From Chloroflexota bacterium (GTDB lineage Bacteria; Chloroflexota; Limnocylindria; Limnocylindrales; CSP1-4): DNA of 9,863 nt. Numbering within the stretch: position 1 is the first letter of the stretch; the number at the start of each line of letters is the position of its first letter. Shown here piece by piece: positions 1 through 5,632 of this stretch. Below the pieces are notes generated by a model that had not been told where the DNA came from, searched no databases, and saw nothing but the letters and a program-made list of their open reading frames with translations. A program made the translations under genes and the position numbers. Location of the stretch: contig JACDAV010000028.1 of the NCBI GenBank assembly GCA_013695255.1, positions 1 through 9,863 of the forward strand, given 5' to 3'.

Positions 1-1
1 C

Positions 2-118
2 GTCGAGATGACCGTCGAGCTGATCACCCCGATCGCCCTCGAGGTCGGCCAGCGCTTCGCCATCCGCGAGGGTGGCCGGACCGTCGGCGCCGGCGCCATC
101 ACCACGATCACCGAGTAG
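2..118 (+). CDS. tuf: Elongation factor Tu, C-terminal end (partial)
   Basis: This is the 3' end of the gene for EF-Tu, the GTPase that delivers aminoacyl-tRNA to the ribosomal A site. Only the last 38 codons and a TAG stop are present. They encode the end of the third beta-barrel domain. The motif RFAIREGGRTVGAGAI is the near-invariant C-terminal signature of EF-Tu, preceded by VELITPIALE, which matches the VTLIHPIAM stretch of the E. coli protein. The GTPase and tRNA-binding parts lie outside the window. The stop is only 4 bases before the rpsJ start, so tuf and the S10 block are probably co-transcribed. An elongation factor G gene often lies further upstream in such clusters, but it is not visible here. 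The identification is secure; whether this is the only tuf copy cannot be told. Confidence 0.96.
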   Translation, partial: VEMTVELITPIALEVGQRFAIREGGRTVGAGAITTITE

Positions 119-122
119 CGCG

Positions 123-431
123 ATGGCGAAGCAGCGGATCAGGATCCGCCTCAAGGCCTACGACCACCGACTGCTCGACCAGTCGGCGGCCCAGATCGTC
201 GAGACGGCCCAGCGGACCGGCGCGGACGTCGCCGGTCCGGTTCCGCTGCCCACCCGGATCGAGAAATTTACCGTCCTGCGCTCTCCGTTCATCGACAAGG
301 ACAGCCGGGAGCAGTTCGAGATCCGCACCCACAAGCGGCTGATCGACATCCTGGATCCCTCGTCGAAGACGGTCGACGCCCTGATGCGACTCAGCCTGGC
401 GGCTGGCGTCGACATCGAGATCAAGATGTGA
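123..431 (+). CDS. rpsJ: 30S ribosomal protein S10 (NusE)
   Basis: S10 is a 30S head protein near the A-site side. As NusE it also binds NusB and NusG in antitermination and in transcription–translation coupling. The protein has 102 residues, against 103 in E. coli. It starts MAKQRIRIRLKAYDHRLLD, the family N-terminus, and carries the long loop around residues 40-65 (PLPTRIEKFTVLRSP) and the RTHKRLIDI stretch at 68-76. I chose the ATG at 123 because it gives exactly this N-terminus. The same frame is open further upstream, but that part overlaps the tuf coding end and encodes Ser/Pro-rich sequence unlike any S10. The ribosome binding site is weak, and tuf stops 4 bases earlier, so re-initiation by ribosomes leaving tuf is likely. 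There is no room for the structured S10 leader known from E. coli. Confidence 0.97.
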   Translation: MAKQRIRIRLKAYDHRLLDQSAAQIVETAQRTGADVAGPVPLPTRIEKFTVLRSPFIDKDSREQFEIRTHKRLIDILDPSSKTVDALMRLSLAAGVDIEIKM

Positions 432-435
432 CGCG

Positions 436-1062
436 ATGAGCATTGGACTGATCGGGCGCAAGGTCGGCATGACCCAGGTGTTCCAGGACGACGGCACCAT
501 GGTTGGCGTGTCCGTGCTGGCCATCCAGCCCAATACCGTCACGCGCCTGAGGACCCCGGACCGCGACGGCTACACGGCCGTGCAGCTGGGTGCGGAGCCA
601 CAGCGGCGCAAGCTGACCAGGCCCGTCGCGGGCCAGCTCAAGGATCTGCCGAAGGAGGCCGGACGACCCGGCACCCTGCGGGAGTTCCGGGTCGACAGCG
701 TCGACGACTACACGATCGGCCAGACGGTCGCGCTGGGCGACCTGTTCGCCGCGGGCGACCTCGTCGACGTCACCGGCGTTTCGAAAGGCAAGGGCTTTGC
801 CGGCCACATCAAGCGCCACAACTTCCATCGCGGACCCAAGACGCACGGCTCGGACCACCATCGCGCGCCCGGCTCGATCGGCCCCGGCACCACGCCTGGC
901 CGCGTCTACAAGGGCCTCAAGATGGCCGGTCACATGGGCGACGAGCGGGTCACGACCAAGAAGCTGCGCGTCGTGCGCGCTGACCCGGACCGCAACCTCC
1001 TCCTGGTGAAAGGGTCGCTGCCGGGCGCGCGCGGCTCGCTGATCCTCGTGAAGAAGGCCTGA
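436..1062 (+). CDS. rplC: 50S ribosomal protein L3
   Basis: L3 is an early-assembly protein of the 50S subunit. Its globular domain sits on the surface and a long extension reaches towards the peptidyl-transferase centre. The 208 residues match the bacterial family (E. coli 209). The N-terminus LIGRKVGMTQVF, the central VTGVSKGKGFAGHIKRHNF (112-130), the GSIGPGTTPGRVYKG stretch (146-160) and KMAGHMGDERVT (162-173) are all L3 signatures. The position equivalent to E. coli Gln150, which PrmB methylates in that species, is Pro150 here, so that modification cannot occur. Loss of this Gln is seen in other phyla. The start codon lies 4 bases after rpsJ and the stop 2 bases before rplD. No strong Shine-Dalgarno sequence is present, consistent with coupled translation. 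Confidence 0.98.
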   Translation: MSIGLIGRKVGMTQVFQDDGTMVGVSVLAIQPNTVTRLRTPDRDGYTAVQLGAEPQRRKLTRPVAGQLKDLPKEAGRPGTLREFRVDSVDDYTIGQTVALGDLFAAGDLVDVTGVSKGKGFAGHIKRHNFHRGPKTHGSDHHRAPGSIGPGTTPGRVYKGLKMAGHMGDERVTTKKLRVVRADPDRNLLLVKGSLPGARGSLILVKKA

Positions 1063-1064
1063 CG

Positions 1065-1727
1065 ATGCCGCAGACAACCCTCTACGACCGAGCGGGCAAG
1101 GACATCGGCAGCGTGGAGCTCAGCGATGCGCTCTTCGCCGCGCCCGTCAACGAGGCCGTGCTCCACCAGGTGGTGACGGCCCAGCTGGCCGGGCGGCGGA
1201 CCGGCACCCACGACACCCTGACCCGCGGCGAGGTCCGCGGCGGCGGCAAGAAGCCATATCGCCAGAAGGGCACGGGGCGCGCCCGCCAGGGCTCGCGAAC
1301 CGCGCCTCACTATCGTGGCGGCGGTGCTGTCTTCGGGCCGCATCCGCGGTCGTACGAGCAGCGGCTGCCGCAGAAGATGAAGCGGCTGGCGCTGCGCGGC
1401 GCGCTGACCGCCAAGCTTGACGACCAGGCCATCCGGATCGTCGACGCCTTCGGCCTCGATTCGCCCCGCACCCGCGACTTCGTCGGCATCCTCGACGCAC
1501 TCGCCGCCAAGGGTCGCGTTCTCGTGATCGCTCCGGCGGTCGACGAGCACCTGCGTCTCTCGGCTCGCAACCTGGCGACCGTCGAAGTGATCCTGGCCGA
1601 CTCGCTCAACGTGGTCGACCTCCTGCGGGCGGACGTCGTGCTCATCGAGCAGCCGGCGCTCGCCCGGATGGACGAGGTGTACGGCGATCGTCAGCCGGCC
1701 GCCCCGCCCGTGGAGGTGCCCGCGTGA
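1065..1727 (+). CDS. rplD: 50S ribosomal protein L4
   Basis: L4 binds 23S rRNA and its extended loop forms part of the polypeptide exit-tunnel constriction. In E. coli it also represses its own operon. Of the 220 residues, the tunnel loop is clear at about 55-95: GGGKKPYRQKGTGRARQGS (59-77) followed by the GGGAVFGPHPR stretch (85-95). The C-terminal Rossmann-like part (RVLVIAPAVD and ADVVLIEQPAL) is also typical. The last 10 or so residues (QPAAPPVEVPA) form a small Pro/Ala tail beyond the usual end and contain the ribosome binding site of rplW. The TGA stop overlaps the GTG start of rplW. In E. coli, L4 autoregulation acts through the S10 leader; no such leader is present in this window, so regulation by that route is not supported. 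Confidence 0.98.
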   Translation: MPQTTLYDRAGKDIGSVELSDALFAAPVNEAVLHQVVTAQLAGRRTGTHDTLTRGEVRGGGKKPYRQKGTGRARQGSRTAPHYRGGGAVFGPHPRSYEQRLPQKMKRLALRGALTAKLDDQAIRIVDAFGLDSPRTRDFVGILDALAAKGRVLVIAPAVDEHLRLSARNLATVEVILADSLNVVDLLRADVVLIEQPALARMDEVYGDRQPAAPPVEVPA

Positions 1728-2038
1728 GCGCCCTGACCGCGCCCGAGATCATCCTCCGCCCCGTGATCAGCGAGAAGTCGATCGACGAGTCCGGGCGGGG
1801 CAAGTACACCTTCGCCGTCCACGAGAAGGCCAACAAGATCCAGATCAAGGCGGCCGTCGAAGAGCTCTACCGCACCGAGAAGGTCACCGTCGTCGGGGTC
1901 AACGTCCTGACCACCAAGGCCAAGGAGAAGCGACGGGGAACGCGCCGCGGCCGGATCAGTGGCTTCACGACGCCCTGGCGCAAGGCCATCGTGACCCTGG
2001 CCCCGGGTCAGAAGATCGAATTCTTCGAGGGGGTGTAG
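1724..2038 (+). CDS. rplW: 50S ribosomal protein L23
   Basis: L23 lies at the exit of the polypeptide tunnel and is the docking site for trigger factor and the signal recognition particle. The protein has 104 residues. The N-terminal ILRPVISEKSI (10-20), the KYTFAVHEKANKIQIKAAVE segment (27-46) and the basic hairpin with TKAKEKRRGTRRGRISGF (64-81) are typical of the family, ending in the strand KAIVTLAPGQKIEFFEGV. The start is GTG at 1724, in a GTGA overlap with the rplD stop. It is supported by a strong GGAGG at 1712-1716 with 7-base spacing. The next ATG would cut into the conserved core, so the GTG start is well supported. Confidence 0.97.
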   Translation: MSALTAPEIILRPVISEKSIDESGRGKYTFAVHEKANKIQIKAAVEELYRTEKVTVVGVNVLTTKAKEKRRGTRRGRISGFTTPWRKAIVTLAPGQKIEFFEGV

Positions 2039-2040
2039 AG

Positions 2041-2868
2041 ATGCCGCTGCGCAGCTACAAGGCGACCTCCCCGGGGATGCGGCAGATGACCCGCCCGACC
2101 TTCGAGGAGATCACCACCAGGGAGCCCTACAAGCCGCTCCTCGAGCCGCAGAAGCGCGGCTCCGGCCGGAACAACGCCGGCCGGCTGACCGTGCGTCATC
2201 GCGGGGGCGGCGAGAAGCAGCACTATCGGCGAATCGACTTCAAGCGCGACAAGCTGACCGTGCCGGCTCGCCTGGCGACGATCGAGTACGACCCGAACCG
2301 CTCTGCGCGCATCGGCCTGCTCCACTATCGCGACGGCGAGAAGCGTTACATGCTCCTGCCCAACGGCTTGAAGGTCGGCGACGTGGTCGTCGCCGGGCCG
2401 GATGCGGAGGCCCGCCTCGGCAACGCGCTGCCGCTGGCCAACATCCCGCTCGGAACCACCATCCACAACATCGAGCTCGTGCCGGGCAAGGGCGGCCAGA
2501 TCGTCCGGTCCGCCGGCACGTCGGCCCAGGTGCTCGCCAAGGAGGGCGATCACGCAACGGTGCGGCTGCCGTCCGGGGAGATGCGGCGGGTGCCGCTGCG
2601 CTGCATGGCCACCATCGGCCAGGTGAGCAACCTCGATCACGAGAACCAGAACCTCGGCAAGGCCGGCCGGGCCCGGCACATGGGCCGCCGGCCCGAGGTC
2701 CGGGGCGTGGTCATGAACCCGCGCGACCATCCGCACGGCGGCGGCGAGGGCAAGTCCCCGACGGGGATGCCGCCCAAGACGCCGTGGGGCAAGCCCGCCA
2801 TGGGCTACCGCACCCGACGGTCGAAGACGACCGGACGGCTGATCGTCCGCTCGCGGCACCGGAAGTAG
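2041..2868 (+). CDS. rplB: 50S ribosomal protein L2
   Basis: L2 is one of the primary 23S rRNA-binding proteins and is needed for subunit association and peptidyl-transferase activity. The 275 residues match the usual length of about 273-277. N-terminal features are TSPGMRQMT (9-17) and SGRNNAGRLTVRHRGGGEKQ (41-60). The OB-fold contains IEYDPNRSARIGLL (81-94), followed by IPLGTTIHNIELVPGKGGQ (135-153). The SH3-like and C-terminal part carries MNPRDHPHGGGEGKS (225-239); one of the two histidines there (230, 232) corresponds to E. coli His229, implicated in peptidyl transfer. The Arg in NPRDHP replaces the Val of proteobacteria and is, as I recall, common in Chloroflexota. The gene starts 2 bases after rplW, and a GAGGGGG tract at 2027-2033 may serve as ribosome binding site. 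Confidence 0.98.
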   Translation: MPLRSYKATSPGMRQMTRPTFEEITTREPYKPLLEPQKRGSGRNNAGRLTVRHRGGGEKQHYRRIDFKRDKLTVPARLATIEYDPNRSARIGLLHYRDGEKRYMLLPNGLKVGDVVVAGPDAEARLGNALPLANIPLGTTIHNIELVPGKGGQIVRSAGTSAQVLAKEGDHATVRLPSGEMRRVPLRCMATIGQVSNLDHENQNLGKAGRARHMGRRPEVRGVVMNPRDHPHGGGEGKSPTGMPPKTPWGKPAMGYRTRRSKTTGRLIVRSRHRK

Positions 2869-2870
2869 CG

Positions 2871-2877
2871 GGGAGGT
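2871..2877 (+). promoter_or_regulatory. Ribosome binding site of rpsS
   Basis: GGGAGGT is a near-perfect anti-Shine-Dalgarno match, 8 bases before the rpsS ATG. It sits in one of the two longest gaps of the window (17 bases), where coupling to the upstream stop is weaker. Confidence 0.85.
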
Positions 2878-2885
2878 AGAGGACG

Positions 2886-3170
2886 ATGTCCCGAAGCATC
2901 AAGAAAGGCCCGTTCATCGAGGCCCGGCTGCTGGGCCGGATCGAGACGATGAACAAGCGCAACGAGAAGCGCGTCGTGAAAACCTGGTCGCGCGCGTCGG
3001 TGATCTTCCCGACGTTCATCGGCCACACGGTCGCGGTCTACAACGGCAAGAAGCACATCCCGGTCTACGTGACCGAGAACATGGTCGGCCACCGCCTCGG
3101 CGAGTTTGCCCCCACCCGCAACTACCGCGGGCACGGCAGGCACACCGAGCGGTCGACGTCGCTGAAGTAG
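2886..3170 (+). CDS. rpsS: 30S ribosomal protein S19
   Basis: S19 sits at the top of the 30S head, contacts S13 and reaches towards the A-site tRNA and the inter-subunit bridge region. The 94 residues are close to the family length of about 92. The start SRSIKKGPFIEARLL, the core KTWSRASVIFPTFIGHTVAVYNG and the signature ENMVGHRLGEFAPTRNYRGH (65-83) identify it without ambiguity. The ATG at 2886 follows a strong Shine-Dalgarno site. It lies between rplB and rplV, as in nearly all bacteria. No odd residues or extensions are seen. Confidence 0.98.
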   Translation: MSRSIKKGPFIEARLLGRIETMNKRNEKRVVKTWSRASVIFPTFIGHTVAVYNGKKHIPVYVTENMVGHRLGEFAPTRNYRGHGRHTERSTSLK

Positions 3171-3181
3171 AGGCCCCGAAC

Positions 3182-3520
3182 GTGCGTGTCTCCGCCACCG
3201 CCAGGTATCTCCGCGGCTCCACCCGGAAGACCCGTCTCATCACGACGGCGATCAAGGGCAAGCGAGTCGAGGAGGCGACCGCCCTCCTGCGCTTCATGCC
3301 GCAGGCTGCCGCGCGCGACGTCGCGCGCGTGCTGAAGAGCGCGGCCGCCAACGCCGAGAACAACCACAATCTGTCGGTCGAGGAGCTGGTGATCGCAGAC
3401 GCGATCGCTGACGAGGGACCGACCATCAAGCGCTTCAAGCCGCGCGCGCAGGGGCGAGCGTTTCCGATCCACAAGCCAATGACCCACATCACCATCGTTG
3501 TCGCGGACCGGGAGGCCTGA
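3182..3520 (+). CDS. rplV: 50S ribosomal protein L22
   Basis: L22 contacts all 23S rRNA domains. Its beta-hairpin lines the exit tunnel next to L4, and macrolide resistance mutations are known in this hairpin. The 112 residues match the family. Family features are the helix RYLRGSTRKTRLI (8-20), the central AARDVARVLKSAAANAENNHNLS (43-65) and the hairpin around KRFKPRAQGRAFPIHKPMTHIT (83-104). The start is GTG at 3182 with an AGAGG at 3169-3173 (8-base spacing). This matches the usual short N-terminus before the first helix, and there is no in-frame ATG before the conserved helix. A perfect 20-bp palindrome covers codons 43-50 and is listed separately. The gene ends one base before rpsC. Confidence 0.97.
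   Translation: MRVSATARYLRGSTRKTRLITTAIKGKRVEEATALLRFMPQAAARDVARVLKSAAANAENNHNLSVEELVIADAIADEGPTIKRFKPRAQGRAFPIHKPMTHITIVVADREA
3310..3329. repeat. Perfect 20-bp palindrome inside rplV
   Basis: The stretch CGCGCGCGACGTCGCGCGCG equals its own reverse complement over all 20 bases. It encodes AARDVAR of L22 (GCG CGC GAC GTC GCG CGC). As RNA it could form an 8-bp G/C stem with the 4-base loop ACGU. It carries no U-tract, so it is not an intrinsic terminator. GC-rich codon use for Ala-Arg-Asp-Val-Ala-Arg is enough to produce it, so function is unproven. Confidence 0.6.
3511..3515 (+). promoter_or_regulatory. Ribosome binding site deciding the rpsC start
   Basis: GGAGG lies inside the last codons of rplV, 6 bases before the ATG at 3522. 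It supports that ATG over an in-frame GTG at 3498, which would add eight residues that are absent from the S3 family. Confidence 0.8.
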
Positions 3521-3521
3521 C

Positions 3522-4202
3522 ATGGGACACAAGGTCCATCCGTACGGCTTCCGCCTGGGTGTGTCGCGCACCTGGACCGCCAAGTGGTACGCAGACAAGG
3601 ACTACACCGATCTCCTCAAGGAGGACATCGGCATCCGCCGCCTGGTCGACAAGCGTCTCGCCAACGCGAGCGTCAGCCAGGTCGAGATCGAGCGCGGGAT
3701 CAACCACGTGACCGTCACGGTCCACACGGCCAAGCCCGGGATCGTGATCGGCAAGGGCGGCCAGAACGTCGAGGTCCTGCGCCAGCAGATCGGCGCCATG
3801 ACCCGGCGCAAGGTCAAGCTCGAGATCAAGGAGATCCGTCAGCCGGAGCTCGACGCCCAGCTCGTCGCTGCCAACATCGCCCAGCAGCTGACCCGCCGGA
3901 TCGCGTTCAAGAAGGCGATGAAGCAGTCCATCCAGCGCTCGATGAAGGCCGGCGCCAAGGGCGTCCGGATCGCCGTCGCCGGGCGCCTCGGCGGCTCGGA
4001 GATGGGCCGCCGCGAGTGGGACCGCGAGGGTCGCATCCCGCTCGGCACCCTCCGCGCAGACATCAGCTACGGGCAGGTCCACGCCCACACGACCTACGGC
4101 CGGATCGGCGTCAAGGTCTGGATCTACCGGGGCGACATCGCGCCGATCCGGACGCCCGCGCGCGACGCGATTCCCACGCCGGCCACGGCTGGGGGGGTCT
4201 GA
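3522..4202 (+). CDS. rpsC: 30S ribosomal protein S3
   Basis: S3 lies at the mRNA entry tunnel on the 30S head. With S4 and S5 it contributes to mRNA unwinding. The 226 residues start MGHKVHPYGFRLG, the invariant family N-terminus. The KH type 2 RNA-binding domain has its GxxG loop as IGKGGQNVEVLR (76-87). A basic helix IAFKKAMKQSIQRSMK (127-142) matches the position of the E. coli helicase residues, with Lys in place of Arg. The C-terminal domain has GRLGGSEMGRREWDREGRIPL (154-174) and the TTYGRIGVKVWIYRGD strand. The C-terminus is slightly shorter than in E. coli (233). A run of seven G at 4191-4197 in the last codons is the only homopolymer of note. Confidence 0.98.
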   Translation: MGHKVHPYGFRLGVSRTWTAKWYADKDYTDLLKEDIGIRRLVDKRLANASVSQVEIERGINHVTVTVHTAKPGIVIGKGGQNVEVLRQQIGAMTRRKVKLEIKEIRQPELDAQLVAANIAQQLTRRIAFKKAMKQSIQRSMKAGAKGVRIAVAGRLGGSEMGRREWDREGRIPLGTLRADISYGQVHAHTTYGRIGVKVWIYRGDIAPIRTPARDAIPTPATAGGV

Positions 4203-4205
4203 CCG

Positions 4206-4643
4206 ATGCTCATGCCGCGACGCGTCAAGCATCGCAAGGTGATGCGCGGCCGCATGTCCGGGCTGGCGAAGGGCGGTCACACCGTGGCCTTCGGCGAGTA
4301 CGGGCTGGCCACCCAGGAGCCGGCCTGGATCACCAGCCGCCAGATCGAGGCCGCCCGACGCGCCATGACCCGCTCGGTCAAGCGCGGCGGCAAGATCTGG
4401 ATCCGGATCTTTCCGGACAAGCCGGCGACGAAGAAGCCGGCGGAGACCCGGATGGGCTCCGGCAAGGGTGCACCGGATCACTGGGTCGCGGTCGTCAAGC
4501 CCGGCCGGATCTTGTTCGAGATGGCGGGCGTCGGCCATGCCGAGGCGGTCGAGGCGATGCGCCTCGCCAGCCACAAGCTGCCGGTGGCCACCCGGGTGGT
4601 CGTCCGCGACAACGTGACGGAGGCGACCGATGGACATCGATAA
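4206..4643 (+). CDS. rplP: 50S ribosomal protein L16
   Basis: L16 binds 23S rRNA between the central protuberance and the L7/L12 stalk and helps position A-site tRNA. The 145 residues begin MLMPRRVKHRKVMRGRMSG, matching the family MLxPKRxKxRKxxRGR pattern. That decides the ATG at 4206 over the second ATG two codons later. Signatures follow: TSRQIEAARRAMTRSVKRGG (43-62), KIWIRIFPDKP (63-73) and the RMGSGKG loop (82-88). Arg82 lies where E. coli Arg81 is hydroxylated. The C-terminus runs about nine residues past the usual end (VTEATDGHR) and overlaps the first 14 bases of rpmC. The ribosome binding site of rpmC is also inside this end. Confidence 0.98.
   Translation: MLMPRRVKHRKVMRGRMSGLAKGGHTVAFGEYGLATQEPAWITSRQIEAARRAMTRSVKRGGKIWIRIFPDKPATKKPAETRMGSGKGAPDHWVAVVKPGRILFEMAGVGHAEAVEAMRLASHKLPVATRVVVRDNVTEATDGHR
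4619..4623 (+). promoter_or_regulatory. Ribosome binding site of rpmC inside rplP
   Basis: GGAGG lies 6 bases before the rpmC ATG at 4630, within the last codons of rplP. It supports initiation of L29 before the upstream ribosome has terminated. Confidence 0.8.
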
Positions 4644-4836
4644 GGCCCGAGCGCTCTCCGACTCCGAGCTCGAGGACGCGCTCAAGGATGCGAAGCAGGA
4701 CCTGTGGCAGGCCCGCTTCGCGCTCTCGACTCGCCAGCTGAAGGACTACAGCTCGATCTCCCAGACGCGACGTTCCATCGCGCGGATCCTGACCGTCCAG
4801 CGGGAGCGTGCCACCGAGCGCGCTCGCTCGGCGTGA
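4630..4836 (+). CDS. rpmC: 50S ribosomal protein L29
   Basis: L29 is a small two-helix protein next to L23 at the tunnel exit, helping form the docking platform for targeting factors. The 68 residues fit the family (about 60-70). The pattern is typical: a first helix with ALSDSELEDALKDAKQDLWQ (8-27), the LWQARFALSTRQLKDYSSI turn (25-43) and a second basic helix with RRSIARILTVQRERA (47-61). The start overlaps rplP by 14 bases in another frame and has its own strong ribosome binding site. The gene closes the S10-type half of the cluster, and rpsQ follows after 11 bases. Confidence 0.96.
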   Translation: MDIDKARALSDSELEDALKDAKQDLWQARFALSTRQLKDYSSISQTRRSIARILTVQRERATERARSA

Positions 4837-4847
4837 GGGGACGTGCG

Positions 4848-5267
4848 ATGACTGAGGTGACCACACCCGTGCAGGGCAAGCGGAAGACGAAGGTCGGCCG
4901 CGTCGTCAGCGACAAGATGGACAAGACGATCGTCGTCTCCGTCGAGCGCCTGACGCGCCACCGGCTCTACAAGCGGGTCATCCGCTTGACCACCAGGTTC
5001 AAGGCCCACGACGAAGGCAACGAGGCGCGCGTCGGGGACACCGTCCTGATCGAGGAATCGCGGCCGCTGTCGGCCACGAAGCGCTGGCGCATGCTCGCCG
5101 TCGTGGAGCGCGCCGGCGATCATTCCCCGGCGTCGGACATCGTTGCCGAGGAGGCCGCCACGTCGGAGGCCATCCACGCCTCCGCCCACCCGGGCCGGCG
5201 CCGTGACGAGGCGGTCGAGGACGAGGCCGCCGCCCCGCTCGCCAGCCCCGAGGGAGCATCCGCGTGA
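4848..5267 (+). CDS. rpsQ: 30S ribosomal protein S17 with long acidic C-terminal tail
   Basis: S17 is an OB-fold protein that binds 16S rRNA early and stabilises the lower 30S body. Residues 12-89 are the family core: KTKVGRVVSDKMDKTIVVSV, then RHRLYKRVIRLTTRFKAHDE, RVGDTVLIEESRPLSATKRW and RMLAVVERA. The ATG at 4848 gives the expected short N-terminus; the frame is open further upstream, but there it overlaps rpmC. The protein has 139 residues, against about 84-90 in most bacteria. Residues 90-139 form a tail rich in Ala, Glu, Asp and Pro with no visible fold (for example EEAATSEAIH and VEDEAAAPLASPEG). The tail is in frame and ends in a GTGA overlap with rplN, so it looks genuine and not like a lost stop from sequencing error. 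Its role is unknown. Confidence 0.95.
   Translation: MTEVTTPVQGKRKTKVGRVVSDKMDKTIVVSVERLTRHRLYKRVIRLTTRFKAHDEGNEARVGDTVLIEESRPLSATKRWRMLAVVERAGDHSPASDIVAEEAATSEAIHASAHPGRRRDEAVEDEAAAPLASPEGASA
5251..5256 (+). promoter_or_regulatory. Ribosome binding site of rplN inside the rpsQ tail
   Basis: AGGGAG lies 7 bases before the GTG start of rplN. It is encoded within the S17 extension (Pro-Glu-Gly-Ala), so the tail DNA also carries the initiation signal of the next gene. Confidence 0.7.
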
Positions 5268-5632
5268 TCCAGCCGGAGTCCCGTCTGAAGGTCGCCGACA
5301 ACACGGGCGCCCGGACGATCCAGTGCATCCGGATCATGGGCCGGTCGCTCAAGACCAGCGCCGGCGTCGGCGACGTGATCATTGCCAGCGTCAAGCAGGC
5401 GATCCCGAACGCCGCCGTCAAGAAGGGCGACGTGGTCCGGGCGGTCATCGTTCGGACGGCCAAGGAATACGGACGGCCGGACGGCAGCTATATCCGCTTC
5501 GACGAGAACGCGGCCGTGCTCATCAACAACCAGGGCAACCCGCGCGGCACCCGGATCTTCGGACCGGTCGCCCGTGAGCTCCGTGATCGGAATTACATGA
5601 AGATCGTGTCACTCGCGCCGGAGGTGCTCTGA
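5264..5632 (+). CDS. rplN: 50S ribosomal protein L14
   Basis: L14 lies at the subunit interface near L19, contributes to an inter-subunit bridge, and is the binding site of the silencing factor RsfS. The 122 residues equal the standard length. The start IQPESRLKVADNTGARTIQC (2-21) is the family N-terminus. GVGDVIIASVKQAIPN (34-49), KKGDVVRAVIVRT (53-65), the RPDGSYIRFDENAAVLINN stretch (71-89) and GTRIFGPVARELR (95-107) are signatures. The start is GTG at 5264, overlapping the rpsQ stop as GTGA; no ATG is available before the conserved N-terminus. The last base of its TGA stop is the first base of the rplX ATG. Confidence 0.98.
   Translation: MIQPESRLKVADNTGARTIQCIRIMGRSLKTSAGVGDVIIASVKQAIPNAAVKKGDVVRAVIVRTAKEYGRPDGSYIRFDENAAVLINNQGNPRGTRIFGPVARELRDRNYMKIVSLAPEVL
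5620..5625 (+). promoter_or_regulatory. Ribosome binding site of rplX inside rplN
   Basis: GGAGGT lies 6 bases before the rplX ATG at 5632 and falls within the final codons of rplN. Confidence 0.75.

Noticed and set aside
72..122. Upstream extension of rpsJ
   Set aside because: The added residues overlap the tuf end and do not resemble S10; the ATG at 123 gives the conserved MAKQRIRIRLKAYD start.
3489..4685. Open frame of 398 codons on the - strand opposite rpsC and rplP
   Set aside because: It lies antisense to two certain genes, is rich in Arg, Asp, Leu, Ala and His as expected from reversed GC-rich codons, and shows no family motif.
3584..4741. Open frame of 385 codons on the + strand in another frame across rpsC and rplP
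   Set aside because: Its product is an Arg/Asp/Gly/His-rich string typical of a shifted GC-rich frame; rpsC and rplP in the true frames are unambiguous.
4704..4847. Upstream extension of rpsQ as an N-terminal domain of S17
   Set aside because: This stretch is rpmC read in another frame; the ATG at 4848 gives the normal S17 N-terminus.
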